Source: Morella rubra (taxonomy: Eukaryota; Streptophyta; Magnoliopsida; Fagales; Myricaceae). Taken from it: 64,000 nucleotides of DNA. The notes under the pieces are model-generated. The model ran no database searches, was not told the DNA's origin, and was given only the letters and a program-made list of their open reading frames with translations. The DNA lies in the NCBI GenBank assembly GCA_003952965.2, contig CM025854.1, positions 3,743,982 to 3,807,981 of the forward strand, written 5' to 3'. The position numbers and the translations under genes were made by a program. Of this stretch, positions 34,817 to 46,430 are shown one piece after another (the stretch's first letter is position 1; every line of letters begins with the position of its first letter).

Positions 34817-36775
34817 TCAGCTCAGTTGCTTCTCACAGTATCCGCCAGGACCCCCATAGAGGAAGGCATGGTCTAGTCCTTTGAGTGGGCATATGTGGTA
34901 ACAATGTGGGCTGTCTGTGAGATATTGCAGTACATTTTCATCTGGAAATTGCAGTTGGTTGGACTCATCTATAATCTGGTAGTTTCGTATATAAGCAGCC
35001 TCCCTAAAGCCTTCTTCTGCAAAATGGCCGCTCCCCATGAAAGGACTGGATGCAATGACATCAGTGTGAACTCCACCACCCCATTGTATCTCCTCGGCAG
35101 AAGACGATAGGCTGGAAAACAAGGTCTTGGGCCAATACCCAACAGTTTGCTCAAAGTCGTTGTGTGCAAGCCACCAATCTCCTGATTTGGGATCCTGTGA
35201 TCAGCACAGCAAACACAAATAAGTACATCAACGAAAGGAAAGGAAATCCAACAAAGTCATACAATTAATTAGAGATTTGATGCAAGAACTTTTACCTTGA
35301 AGATCGCATTTCTAACATAGTATTGCTCGCCATCATATTCGGAGATGTTCCTAAGAACATAACCAAGAGGAAACTCTTGGTTAACTTGCACAAAACCGGT
35401 GCAGAGCATATTGAAACAACCGTAGTCACCGGCCTGAGAGAAAAAACAAAAAAATGACGGACTTGAGTGACACAAATTGATATATCTTTTCTGAAATTGT
35501 TACAGAATAATTAGATTCCCCGGCTTACCGCCACTGAGGCAAAGGTCCGCGTTTTGTTATCTCCATATAGCTTTGGATTTACCTAAAAAGTCGATAAACA
35601 AAATCAATGGTAGAAAGAACAATGGAAAAGATTGCTATGGAAAAACCCTTTCAGAACGTTAACCAAGAGATGCTTCGGGTGTACTCCATTACCATCCATC
35701 CAAACTGAAGGGTATCGACGCCACTTCGGAGCTGTACAAATGCTTGGCTGAATTGGTTAACTGTGAGTGCTGGATTTTGTATGTTTAGCAGTCCGGCGGC
35801 CCCCAAATAGTGTTTGCTTGGATCTCCGGGTAATATTTTTGTTGCATACTACAAACAACGTCGAAGAGTTAAATTAAGATATATTTTCTTTCCCTTTACC
35901 AATATTGACAATAAGTGAAGGGAAAAAGAAAAAAGAAAAAAAATTGTCAAGTCAAATTGATATAATTGATTAGAAACCGATCACTAACATGAAAACCGGT
36001 AGGGGGTGCTGCTGCGTTTGACTGATCAGAGTTGTTCTTGAACGCTTGGCCCTGATCTCTTCCTTTCGAGTCCTCCTGATGGGAGCGGTGTTAGTTAGTG
36101 GGCAGGCTTCACTCAACCCTCGTACTACAGAAGACTTGTCTGAATGAGGGGGTGCTGCAGCATTTGACTGAGAGTTTTTCTTGAACGCTTTGGCCCATAG
36201 CAACTCTTCCTTTCGAGTCCTCCTGATGGGAACGGTCCCAAGTGGGCAGGCTTCACTCAACCCTACTGCTGAAGACTTGTGTGAATGAGGTGACGAAGTT
36301 GGCGCTGCCACTAATTCCTTCGGAAAAGCACTAGGTTTCATCTGCAAAGTACAAGGCCATTTACAAAATGAAATATTAATGGACATATACATAATATACA
36401 TATTAAGAGATGAGATTTTACGGTACCTGAACGCTGTGATTTTTTAGCAAAGGATGATCAAAGGCCGGTTGCTTATAGATATCAACGCAATCAAAGATAT
36501 CACCCTCTTCAGTCTGTAAGTGAAAGACACCTGGCCGTGATCAGCTCACAAAAGAACTAGTTGTTCTGTATGGAATGATTAAGCATGAAGTGTTTAAAAA
36601 GAATGATTAACAAATGAATTATATATACCTTAATACTTTTGACGTAGGGCTTGTTGAGAATTTTGAGTTGCAAATCTATTTCAAGATCTCCCACACTTTC
36701 TGCTCCTTCATTGTAAGCGAAAGACAAAGACAGATACAACACAACTAAGAAACCTCTTATTGCTCTTGATGCCAT
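34817..36775 (-). pseudogene. neprosin-family (DUF239) secreted peptidase-like gene, 7 exons, frameshifted
   Basis: Exons: 36775-36629, 36513-36427, 36341-35989, 35848-35693, 35582-35529, 35433-35296, 35194-34817, all GT-AG. The start MASRAIRGFLVVLYLSLSFA is a signal peptide. Exon 2 has DIFDCVDIYKQPAFDHPLLK and exon 3 has CPLGTVPIRRTRKEE, both marks of the neprosin activation-peptide domain. The neprosin domain follows, with GWMVNPKLYGDN, CFNMLCTGFVQ, GYWPKTLF, SGHFAEEGFREAAY and a C-terminal GGPGGYC. Neprosins are secreted glutamic peptidases; function here is inferred. Exon 3 carries a tandem duplication, and the second copy lacks one base near 36046. Spliced as predicted, the protein stops at 35787-35785 in exon 4. 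Otherwise 437 residues would fit. It could be a real pseudogene, a null allele or a sequence error. Confidence 0.85.
36001..36287 (-). repeat. tandem duplication inside neprosin exon 3
   Basis: The first copy is 36287-36147 (141 bp) and the second 36146-36001 (146 bp). Both encode KSS...LSEACPL...PIRRTRKEE... and end in a GCAGCACCCCCT run. Length differences are in threes except for one base missing from the second copy in GGCCAAGCG, where the first has GGCCAAAGCG. Typical neprosin genes have a single such segment. Confidence 0.85.
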
Positions 36776-36829
36776 TGCTGGACCAAAATCTATCTGTTAC
36801 TAATTGGTTTGGTTGCCGGCCATGTGCAT

Positions 36830-36843
36830 CTATATATATAAAA
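36830..36843 (-). promoter_or_regulatory. TATA box of the neprosin-family gene
   Basis: On the minus strand this reads TTTTATATATATAG and lies about 60 bases before the start codon, the normal place for a plant core promoter with a short leader. Confidence 0.5.
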
Positions 36844-37413
36844 GATTCATAATTGCTCCAAAATATATATGTCAAGTGATCTGTCCCTGAAAAAGTTGAC
36901 AGCAAAACATAATATCTGGAATAATCATTTTTGGGAGTTTTCTTCTATCTTTTTCAGTACTGCATTTACTGAAGAAGGAAGAGAATAGTTCTGTACAAAA
37001 CCGTTACACTATTAAAAATTGTAGGATGCTCTGAACAGTTCCAGCCTGCACAGACAAATACCACACGTTGATGGACTGGAAAACTCTAGGTTCTATGAAT
37101 TAATGTCAAGTGATATAAATGCAGTACCCGTCAAGAGCATATGTTCTTCGTTAATTTTTTTTATGTGTCTTTAATGATTTTGAACCTATTCATGTTGACA
37201 ACGAAAATCATAACTGCTGCATGAACTGTCTTTTTGATTTTGCTTCTTAATTTGATATTCTCTTTTTAATGAATAGGTAAAAGAATGGGAATTTTTTTTC
37301 TTATCATGGATATTTGTAATATGCCCTAAACATATTCTTTTTGGGAATTAAATCTCTAGACTACCATTTTTTTTCTAATTTTGTCCCTATTGTTAAAATA
37401 TAGAGAAAATAAC

Positions 37414-37735
37414 ATTTTAGTCCTTAGGTTTTACCACATTTTATTTTATAATCCCTAGATTTTAATTTTTCAAATTTTGGTCCATACATTTTCAATTTTT
37501 GACCAAAAAAAATCATTCCGTTAGAACTCCGTCTATTTCCTTAACGGCAGTGCTTGCCAGATCACATTTTGCCACGTCATGTCTAACTTAGATAGGAAAA
37601 AAATGGTATTGCAGTCCTTAAGTTTTACTACTTTTATTTTTTAGTCCCTAGATTTTAATTTTTCAAATTTGGTCCTTATATTTTAAATTTTTGACAAAAG
37701 AGCCCTTCCATCAGGGCTTCGTCTGTTTCTTTAAC
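37414..37735. repeat. two-copy tandem repeat, about 194-bp period
   Basis: The phrase AGTCCTTAGGTTTTACCA near 37419 returns as AGTCCTTAAGTTTTACTA near 37613. CCCTAGATTTTAATTTTTCA occurs in both units, and each ends in a CCGTCTATTTC/TCGTCTGTTTC segment. It is non-coding, probably a decayed transposable element with direct internal repeats. Confidence 0.65.
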
Positions 37736-38278
37736 AGCAGCGCTACATCAACAAACAACTCAGCAGACCCTCCAAACTATAGCGTTTTACTCCTTCACAC
37801 TTTTAACCCAAAATGACGTCGTTTTTGTCACAAATATGATGAAAGGTGCAACTCGATATCCTCAAGATCGGCAACAACAATTTTCTATCTATTGGGATAT
37901 AGGGTTCTTATGAAACGAAAAGAGTGAAAAAGTGGAACGATGCGCATCATACTTATCAAAAACTGTGTCATTTGGGATAAAATGAGTAAAGGAGTGGAGT
38001 AATGTGCATCATACTTAAAATAATAATAAAAAAAATTAAATTAAAGCACAAGCCTCGATTTTAAAATGGCATAAAGTACAAATATATAATATATATTTCC
38101 TCCTTGTTTTTAATATCTCTATTGACAAGAACAAATTGAAATTATTATAAAATATTCTTTAAATTTTCAGGTGATAACCAAACACTAAATACTTATTTTC
38201 AAAGAGTTGGTCAAATATCGAAACTTATTTAATTTTCTCTACAAATATTTTTTTCTTTTTACGTTGAAACAAACGTAG

Positions 38279-38742
38279 CTAAGTAATAGGCTACACAGAA
38301 CCGAACCGGACCGAATTTGTAGTCTTAGTGGTCCAAATCTGGTCCGGTCCTGACTGGATATGAAAAACCGGTTATAAGCCTTTTGAGATTCGGTTCGGAC
38401 CAGATTTATTAATTTAAATAATAAATAATTTTTTAAAAAAATTTAATACAAACTTTAAACTTAAAAAATAAAAACCCTAAGTCAAAACTATGTGTTTTGA
38501 TGCCCTCCCTAGTCCCTTGAGTCCCTTCTGACCTTCCCCTTGATTTACAAAAAAAAATCATTAAAAAAATTCAAGCAAAAAAAATAAAAATTTATTGAAA
38601 AAAATTAAACCGATCGTGGTCCAAACCAGATCACTTTGGACCGGTCCAGTCCTTTATTTTAGATACAACCAAAAATTTGATCTGATCGAATTTCAGTCCA
38701 AAAATCAGACCAAATTTCTGATTGTGCAGCCCTACTAAATAA
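38279..38742. mobile_element. hAT-like MITE with imperfect 8-bp target duplication
   Basis: The body runs 38287-38734. The left end reads TAGGCTACACAGAACC, and the right end on the opposite strand reads TAGGGCTGCACAATCAG. Flanks are CTAAGTAA and CTAAATAA (7 of 8 match), the duplication length typical of hAT elements. The inside repeats ACCGGACC/GGTCCGGT-like words, as in widespread plant hAT MITEs. It has no coding capacity. Confidence 0.55.
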
Positions 38743-39393
38743 TATCAAAAATGCTGTATTTTCACCCCGAGACAAATGAAACTTTAACGTCGAGACATTG
38801 ATCCACTGGGCCTTTTTCTAATTGGTCTGGTGTTTCCAACTGCCACATGGGCACTTAAAACCGCGTTGGTCGCCTTTCGTTGGAACACAAGCACGTTCGT
38901 GCACGACGCAGAAAGCAATTGAAAAAATAGTTAACAAATTAATGGGTCGTGGGGTTAATTAACTATTTTGTCCCCAAATTTTCCCTTAAATTTACAAATC
39001 TACTTCTCATGCTCCAGTACTGAAATTAACGGGCCCATGGCCTATTGCCTTTTGTTTAATTTCCAGACATTTTCTAGAAATAGTAAACTGAAAACTATAC
39101 AGGAAAGCTATTGCCGACGCTGCCATTCTCTTTGCATCACTTGAATGATAAGAGGCCCCATCGTGAAGGACAAAGCAGTTACAATTCTTTCATGATTGCT
39201 ATTGTTTTCTTTTTCTTTCTTTTTTTTTCTTTTTTTTTTTAAAGCAAAACAGAGTAGGTGGAAAATGGAAATGACCACAGTTACCCCTTTTTGGGTATTG
39301 GGTATTGTCATAATTAACCTTATCAAAGAACAATCACCTAGAGACCTAGATCGAGAAAAACAGAGGCTCCGTAAGGAAACGATTGAGTCATAA

Positions 39394-39604
39394 GGCATAT
39401 TCGTTTTGGTAAAATTTTAAATATAGTGTGAATTTAGGTGATGTTAAGTTTTATTGGTATGTATGTAGAAGTTATTGAGTTGTATTGATGTTTGTAAAAA
39501 TAGTAATATTGAATTGTATTTGTATGCATATAGGAATAATATTGGGATTGTAAGTTTAGAAAGTTAAATTAAATTCTAAAATTTTCATCCAAAAGAACAT
39601 GCCC
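39394..39604. mobile_element. MITE-like element, TTCGGTT family, copy 2
   Basis: The left end is GGCATATTCGTTTTGG, and the right end on the other strand is GGGCATGTTCTTTTGG. The inside carries GATGTTAAGTTTTATTGGTA, the reverse complement of sequence in the element at 10369-10554. It is non-coding. Confidence 0.5.
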
Positions 39605-40431
39605 ATAGTATGGCTTATCCATGTTTGAGGGTTAATATAATTGGCTTTGTCATAGAACCATCACCTAGGAGCCTAGACCCCATCTTCTCTTGTACCCAAG
39701 TGTCTCAATCATAGATTGAACCTGTGAACTCACGGGCACAACTGCACAAGGGCCCCTTATAACCACATACCCTTAGTGGTAGATAGGTATTGTTTTCATT
39801 GAGCTGTGTGGGAGCAGAGCCCTCTCTAGTCATGAAGAATGATCAGAGCAAAACGGAAACCACAAAGTACCACACCAAGCAAGGAAAATGAATTGTCATA
39901 GCCATTACTCAAAATGAACAATAGGAACGTTCCGTCAAACCCAAAGGTCACTTTTCTTATTTGGTATACAGCCATTGCCATTCTTTCAAGTTCTTTCAAT
40001 GGGTTAGGATTCACATCCTGTTCACTTCCAGCATTATGTTATGTATACGTCCAAATATATGAAATTTTTCTTAACGTTTTATTGGGTGTAAGTATACCAA
40101 ATTCCTCATAACTAAATGAAGAAGAAAAGTAGAAGATCTTGGTTACATTATCTCTGCTCTTCTGCTTATTATGCAACCTTGACACTCCACTCCTCTTTCT
40201 TCTACTATATATAGTAGAAGTTACATATATAAACTCGCCAATCAGGATTTGCCATGACAGACACCCTCCATTTTTCGTTTTAGCTCCACCACCGATCGAA
40301 TCGAAGTAGTTGAAGACCTCTGTCGTGATGAATCCCAGAATACATATATTTGAACTGTAATACTCTGATATGCATCACTCTATGCAACAACAACAACAAA
40401 AAAAGAAAACCAGAACCAAACAATCCCTTAA

Positions 40432-42158
40432 TTAAGCAACCTTAGCCACCATGACAACCTCTTCACGGTTACCATTAGGGATGGAATCTTTACCGCGTGT
40501 ATCGGCAGTACTGCATATCTTTTCAAAGAGAGGCTTCAAGTCCCTTGGGTGCACATTAACCTTGAGGCCGTACTTCATGAACAATGTCAATGACATCTTC
40601 TGCTCCACGCGGTGGCCCGTCATCACAGAGAGGCGGTGCCGCAACAGCACCGCCGCGGCTATCGACTTCATTTGCAAGTAAGCCAAGTCTTTCCCTAAAC
40701 AAATTCTTGGACCTGCATTGAAGGCGACAAACCTATATGAATCTTGTACCTCAATTTTCTTGCCGTCCAGGGATAACCATCTCTCGGGCTTAAATTCTAG
40801 GCAGTCTTCACCCCAAATGAACTCCATGCGCCCAATTGCATAGATGGAATACGTGATTGATGAGCCTGCCGGCACAAAAGCTCCACTGGGCAAAACGTCA
40901 TCTGCAACTACATGCTTTGAGTCCTGAGGCACTGATGGGTAAAGCCTTAGGGTCTCGGACAATGCTGCCTTAAGGTATACCAACCGGTCAACTTCGTCAA
41001 ACACCAGGGGTTCTTCCACCCACTTTGAGGTGTCGTTGCCACGTGTCTCCATTAGGACGGCACAGATTTCGGTGAGGATTTTCTCTTCCACTCTTGGGTT
41101 CTGACTGACAAGCCAGAAGAACCAGCTCAACGCGACTGATGACGTGTCACGTCCAGCTAGGATGAAGTTGAGCGCCACGTGCTGGAGGAATTCGTCCGAG
41201 TAATTCTCCCTTTTCTTCATGAACCTTGAAAGCAGGTCATCGTGTGGGGTCCCACTGCCACCTTGCTGCTGATTCACCAGCTCGAGCTTACGTGTATTGA
41301 TGATGTCGGTTAAGTATTGGTCGATGTTCCCCAGGCTTTGGCTCAAGTTGACTTCCATTCCGAGCTGGAGCCATTTCCTCAGTTTCCACACAACTGCGGG
41401 CAATATAAAGCGCTGCAACGTGGCTTCTGTGGCTCGGTCGAAAGCCAAAGCAAAGCCGTTCTCGGGCAACCCTGCAGATAGAGTTTCTGGGTCCTTACCG
41501 AACGCCAAGCCGCAAATGTTATCGAATGTGAGCCGAAGCAGGAGGTCCTGAAGATCAACCGGATTTCCTTCCAGCTGAGCCGTTTGGAGAATGGGGCAAA
41601 ACCTAAACTTGATGGCCCGACTCACCCACCGAGCCATGGCTTGGCGCAGCGTCCGGGTGGTGAATTCCAGTGCGGCAGTCTTTCGCTGAAATAGCCACGT
41701 GTCTCCGTCCGAGTTGAAGATCCCATCGCCAAGCAAATCATGGAAAGCAGCCTGCCAATTGGGACCCTTTGGATAGTTATCGAACCGGGCCTTCAGAATG
41801 TGCTCCACATTCTTCGGGTCGCACGTGACCGTCACGAGTCCCTGCTTCCGAGCCAGAAACGGGAACGCAAAAGTGCAGGTCTGGTACGTGCCGCCGCACG
41901 TACGAAGATTGTCTGCGATCCAGTCGTGCATCCGGTTAGCTGGATCAGCCCGGGCAGGCTTCCAAATAGAGGCCAGCCGCACGTACGAAGATTGTCTGCG
42001 ATCCAGTCGTGCATCCGGTTAGCGTGTTGGATAAGCCCGGGCAGGCTTCCAAATAGAGGCCAGACACGTGGTCCATTTAATGACCGCGATATGAATCTAA
42101 ACCACATTAAATACGCCGCAATAGCTGATAAGGCCAATAATACCGTTGATATCTCCAT
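40432..42158 (-). pseudogene. CYP86A: CYP86A fatty-acid omega-hydroxylase, intronless, disrupted near the N-terminus
   Basis: An ER-bound cytochrome P450 that hydroxylates fatty acids at the omega position for cutin or suberin. The start is ATG at 42158 (MEISTVLLALSAIAAYLMWF, membrane anchor, then the Pro-rich hinge [13 protein letters not shown]). From about 41930 to the TAA at 40432 the rest is intact: GRDTSS in helix I, the ExxR motif ETLR, PERW, and the heme loop [10 protein letters not shown]. Between them an 87-bp segment is tandemly duplicated, and the second copy is 4 bases short, so the anchor frame is shifted and stops. The downstream frame can open at 41982 but would lack the anchor. 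Recent inactivation, a null allele or an assembly error are all possible. Family assignment is strong; the subfamily number is not fixed. Confidence 0.9.
41894..42063 (-). repeat. 87/83-bp tandem duplication inside CYP86A
   Basis: In gene order the copies are 42063-41977 (87 bp, 29 codons) and 41976-41894 (83 bp). Each covers [12 protein letters not shown] through [15 protein letters not shown]. The copies are nearly identical except for CACG missing from the second copy, at the point where the first reads CAACACGCTAAC. Confidence 0.95.
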
Positions 42159-42644
42159 TTGATCGGCGGAGCCCAGCTGACGAACGTCGTAAAATAATTG
42201 TACTGTCAATCACCGGAAAGCCACTCTTTCTTGTATCTTTTGCCGGGAAACACCAAATCCAAAAGGCAAAAACAACTCCAACAAGGAATGAATGTGGTTG
42301 AGGTGTAACTTTCGGATCTGCAGCCTGCAAACGTGAGGGCTAAAACTTTGACAAATGAACGTATAAGACAAAACCCAGGTCAAAATGGACTCGAGGAACA
42401 AAACCCGGATTCAATATCTTGTGAGAATGATAAATCTAAGCTTTGTTTACACAGTAAGATCATATCAACAAGCAAACCATGTTTGGTTAAATCGTTGAAA
42501 GAGAAAAGAAAGAACCAGAGAAATGGTTCTTGCTCGCAATGTGTAGAAACAAGTGAAGGGAGGAAGATGGAGGTGACCTGAGAAAAAAAGGAGCTGAAAA
42601 GAAAGAGAAGCGTGTGAATGATGGAACAGAAGGTTGCGTAAAAG

Positions 42645-42655
42645 TATTTTATAGG
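42645..42655 (-). promoter_or_regulatory. TATA box candidate for CYP86A
   Basis: The minus strand reads CTATAAAATAC. It is about 490 bases upstream of the start codon, so the leader would be long or contain an intron; neither could be confirmed. Confidence 0.4.
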
Positions 42656-43329
42656 TGAGCAGCGTAAGAGAAGGCAATTAATGGCAAGCCCGGGCTGTTG
42701 TTGAAATTTTGGACTTGCTTTTCTTCTTCTCTCTCTCTATTCCGTGGACCTCACTAACCAGCTTACAAGACCTCTGCCATTAATGCCGGCAGAGGTCGTT
42801 GAAGGTAATAAGTAAAAACACCCCCCCAACTTACGATGGCACCTGTTGGAGAGAACGGGACAGTGCATAGAGGCCTCAGGCCCAATAGCTGTTCCTTCTA
42901 ATCTGTGGGCCAAGGCGATAACCTATTCTTTGGCAATCATCTACCTTAATTTCTATGGCTTCCTCAACAAAGCTGCCCAGGAAAGAAGACAGAAAGAAAA
43001 AAAAAACCCTCAACTGCTGCCCAACCAAAAACGAAAAAAAGAAGCAAAATACAGCAATAGTATATTAGTGACTGAAGGAAGTGGCGGTGAGAACTGACTG
43101 GAAAGGAATAATTATCTACGTTTTAAAGAGTCCCGAACTAGTTCCCTTAAAGGTCTAAACAGAAGAATAATCTCATGATGAAATAAACAAACGTGCATGG
43201 AGCTTGTAAATCTGGGTTGCAAAACATAGCTTAACAATAAGATATGCCCACCATTACCAACCTGTTTTTTTTTCTCTTTCCCTTCTTCTAGATAGAAGTC
43301 CCTGTCTCTCTTGGGTGTTTTGGGTATGA

Positions 43330-43352
43330 TCTCTCTCTCTCTCTCTCTCTCT
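43330..43352. repeat. (CT)11 microsatellite
   Basis: Uninterrupted CT dinucleotides follow GAT and end before TGCAATAAG. Confidence 0.95.
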
Positions 43353-43759
43353 TGCAATAAGTGAAAACAAGCTCACCTAATTTTGCAGGAAAGTGCTTCT
43401 TGACTTTAAATTATGGCATTGAATGTAGGAGTACAAATAAAAGGGATTAGTTGAGGAATTTTATATATGTGCGTGTTAGAGATAGAATGGGGAGTAGTGT
43501 GAAATGGTTTTGAGTGTATTGCGAGCACATGACCAAATCAGGGCCCATTTGCGTCGATTATTTTCTTCTTCTCTTTCTTTTGCTGTTAACTGGGTCTTAC
43601 TTTTCCCACGTGAATCCTTTGCGTTCGGTGAGCAACCCACCAACAATTAGTCATCTGTACCGGTCTTGACGGTGTCGTTTAGTGAACCAGGGGTCGAACA
43701 CTTGACAATTGTTCTCAGTATTCAGCAGTATATCCGTATTTTTTTCCTTCTGACATAGA

Positions 43760-43783
43760 AATATATATATATATATATATATA
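43760..43783. repeat. (AT)n microsatellite
   Basis: About eleven uninterrupted AT units. Confidence 0.95.
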
Positions 43784-46244
43784 CTTATTTTTCTGTAATT
43801 TATTTCCATCCCTAACAGTTTTAGAGAGAGAGAGAGGCTCTGCCCTCTCGAGATTCCCCTCCACCCCGTTTGTCCCCCTTCTCCAACAGCCATTGCCCGC
43901 GGCCCCCTCTCTTGCTCCCTTGTGGTCAAATCGCCTAATAAACTTCCTTGTTTGGGCCTTTTTGGGGGTGTTTTTAAGCGGATCCCGACATCTACAGTGG
44001 TTTATCGTGCAAACAACCAGCCTAAAGGGGTTTTGCATCAACAGGTGCCACTTTCTGTTTGAGACCAAAGGACAGCGTGTGGTCCCACGCGTGCGTGTGG
44101 ATCTCACCCGCTCGGCCTCTTTCTCTCTCAAATTTAGATCCAGTGGCCAAATTTGAAGCTTCACCCTATTGGTGTCCCGTGTCCCTGTCTTTAGGTGCTC
44201 CGGTCTGCTTTTACAGCCTCCCTCTTCTGTCATCTTTCTTTTTTCGCTGGTAGTTTCGGCTTGTTATGGCACCCCAAACTACCATCTTTAAGTATGTTAG
44301 ACACTTTGCACCTAAACTACCCACTTTGACACATTACACTCCAACTACTAATATTAAACAACCCTCCATTTGACAATAATACCCTTGAGAAATTTTGACA
44401 ACAATATATTAATTTTAGAATTTGAGCTGTTATATAGAGTAAAAAAAAAAAAAAACAGTATATAATATTTACTTACCAAAAAAAACAGTTTCAACATGTT
44501 TCATAATGTTATTCTATAAGAGAAAAAAAAATATATAAATACCATGACTGTGCAACTCGCAAATTGAAATCAGGTGAAGTCTCCATCCCACTAACACTGC
44601 TGGTACGAGTCCTAAATCAATTTTTTTGAAAACATAGATCTTAAAACCAATTTTACCAAAAACACATGTATAATATTTATATTTTACCTTATATATAACT
44701 TACCATTGACCCAAAATAAATTTAAAAAATAAAAAAGAAGAGGAAAATAACCTACGAACTCAGGAAACACAACAATTAAGTTATTAAATTTCCAGCATGT
44801 TCATGCTTTCTTGTATTTTTTTTTTTGGGGTAAAAATTGACATTGAGGTTTTAGGCTCGTGAAAACAAGGTGACAACTTCTTATTTGTTTTTTTAAAACT
44901 CAATATTTAGGCTACCGTTAAAAATGATGTTTTTTTTTTTTTTTTTCAATTTCTAAGTTGATACCCTTATCCGGTTTGTCATCTTCTCAGTCAATTAAGA
45001 CGGTATATATAGAGGATTTTTTATTTATTTTTTTTATAGGCGGTATATATAGAGGATTACTGACAGGATCTTATCACTCTAACTACATTTATGTACGCTT
45101 TTTTTTTTCTTTTTTTCTTTTTTGGTATATGGGGATGCTAATTGCGGACTCAAAACACATGATGAGCAGTACAGATGCACGGGCTGCATGCAGGACTGGC
45201 CAGGAGGCCTATCTTTTTTTTTTTTCTTTTTCTGTTTGTTTTCAGGAGGCCTATCGAGTGTGAGGACTTTGGTATGGCTACGGACTAGCTAACTCAACCC
45301 CATTCAACTTTGCTTTTTCTGCAACATGATTGCCCCAACCATCTTTCCAACCAACGAAAACCTACGAACAAAATTTTCGGTTTTGATTTTGTATGGCAAG
45401 CTGTCTGTCGACTGTCGTCGTCATCGCTGGTGTTACTGTCAAACAGTTGTAGCTGTCACTATAAGTTTGCATGGGAGCACAAGCTACATCCATCAACCCA
45501 CCCCCCCAATACCTCAAACGGGTTAGGTACTACAGGAGTTCAAATTACTATTTATACACAAAAATTCGCGATTTCGTGATCAGTAAGTTAGTTTAAATCT
45601 CAATTTAAATTAGGTGAATGGATGTCCAAACTGTCTTTTTCTCCCACAAAAGAAAAGTGACATGTATCAATTTCTCTGTTCTTTTTTAATTAAACTTCAT
45701 ACACTGCCGACACGGGTAAACCGTAGACAGTCTGTACTATTCTTTTGATATATATACACCGGTGGAGGTATTGGGACCTCCTCCATAGCCTTGTTTATGT
45801 TATCTCCTTCCTGATCAGTTTCCCCTTCTGGGCTGTCGGTGATGGCCAACTTGCCAGACTAGGGACGGGGAAGAAGGACTAGCTAGCTCTTACGCCTTAA
45901 TGTTAATTGTTAAGGCCCACTGGTCTGCACTCTAAGTGAATCCTACCATTTTATTTCCAACTTTCTTCAAGGCACCTAACATGCCGGCTGACCTCCATGG
46001 CAGACACTCAGTCCTCTTATAAGTTATCTCCCTTTGTGATCTTTAAGAACAGTAGGATATAATGGATATTTGCATACGCATTATTCATATGCCAAAACTT
46101 AGGTGATATTCGAATAAGAAAAAAAAATCACCTTTTGAGTGAATATTTTCCAAAATAGAAAAAAATCACAACATAATGTCTCAAATTTCAAAAAAAATCA
46201 ATCTTTTCATACAAATTTCAGTATATATATATATATGAAATTGA

Positions 46245-46430
46245 GTCAATTTTTTTAAATCTATACTTTTTTACCAAACTTTAATATTTATTTTGCTAAA
46301 ACATTCCATCAAATCATCCTTCAGTAAAGATATTCAATTCAGTCAAAATTTTTAAATCTATATTTTTTCACCAAACTTTAATATTTATTTTGTTAAAAAT
46401 ATTCTATCAAATTATCTTTCTATACACCTT
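46245..46430. repeat. AT-rich tandem repeat, about 97-bp period, two copies
   Basis: GTCAATTTTTTTAAATCTAT at 46245 returns as GTCAAAATTTTTAAATCTAT at 46342. Both are followed by ACCAAACTTTAATATTTATT and a CATCAAAT/TATCAAAT end. It is non-coding. Confidence 0.7.

Larger units (their letters stand above)
36776..40430. other. intergenic region rich in repeats
   Basis: Beyond the neprosin promoter it holds a tandem repeat (37414-37735), a hAT-like MITE (38287-38734) and a second MITE (39394-39604), all listed separately. No exon was recognised. The stretch 40200-40430 is probably the CYP86A 3' UTR. Confidence 0.5.

Noticed and set aside
43651-44233. Minus-strand frames of 92 and 172 residues
   Set aside because: They run through the (AT)n microsatellite and GA/CT-rich DNA, giving repeated Tyr-Ile runs. 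No family was recognised.
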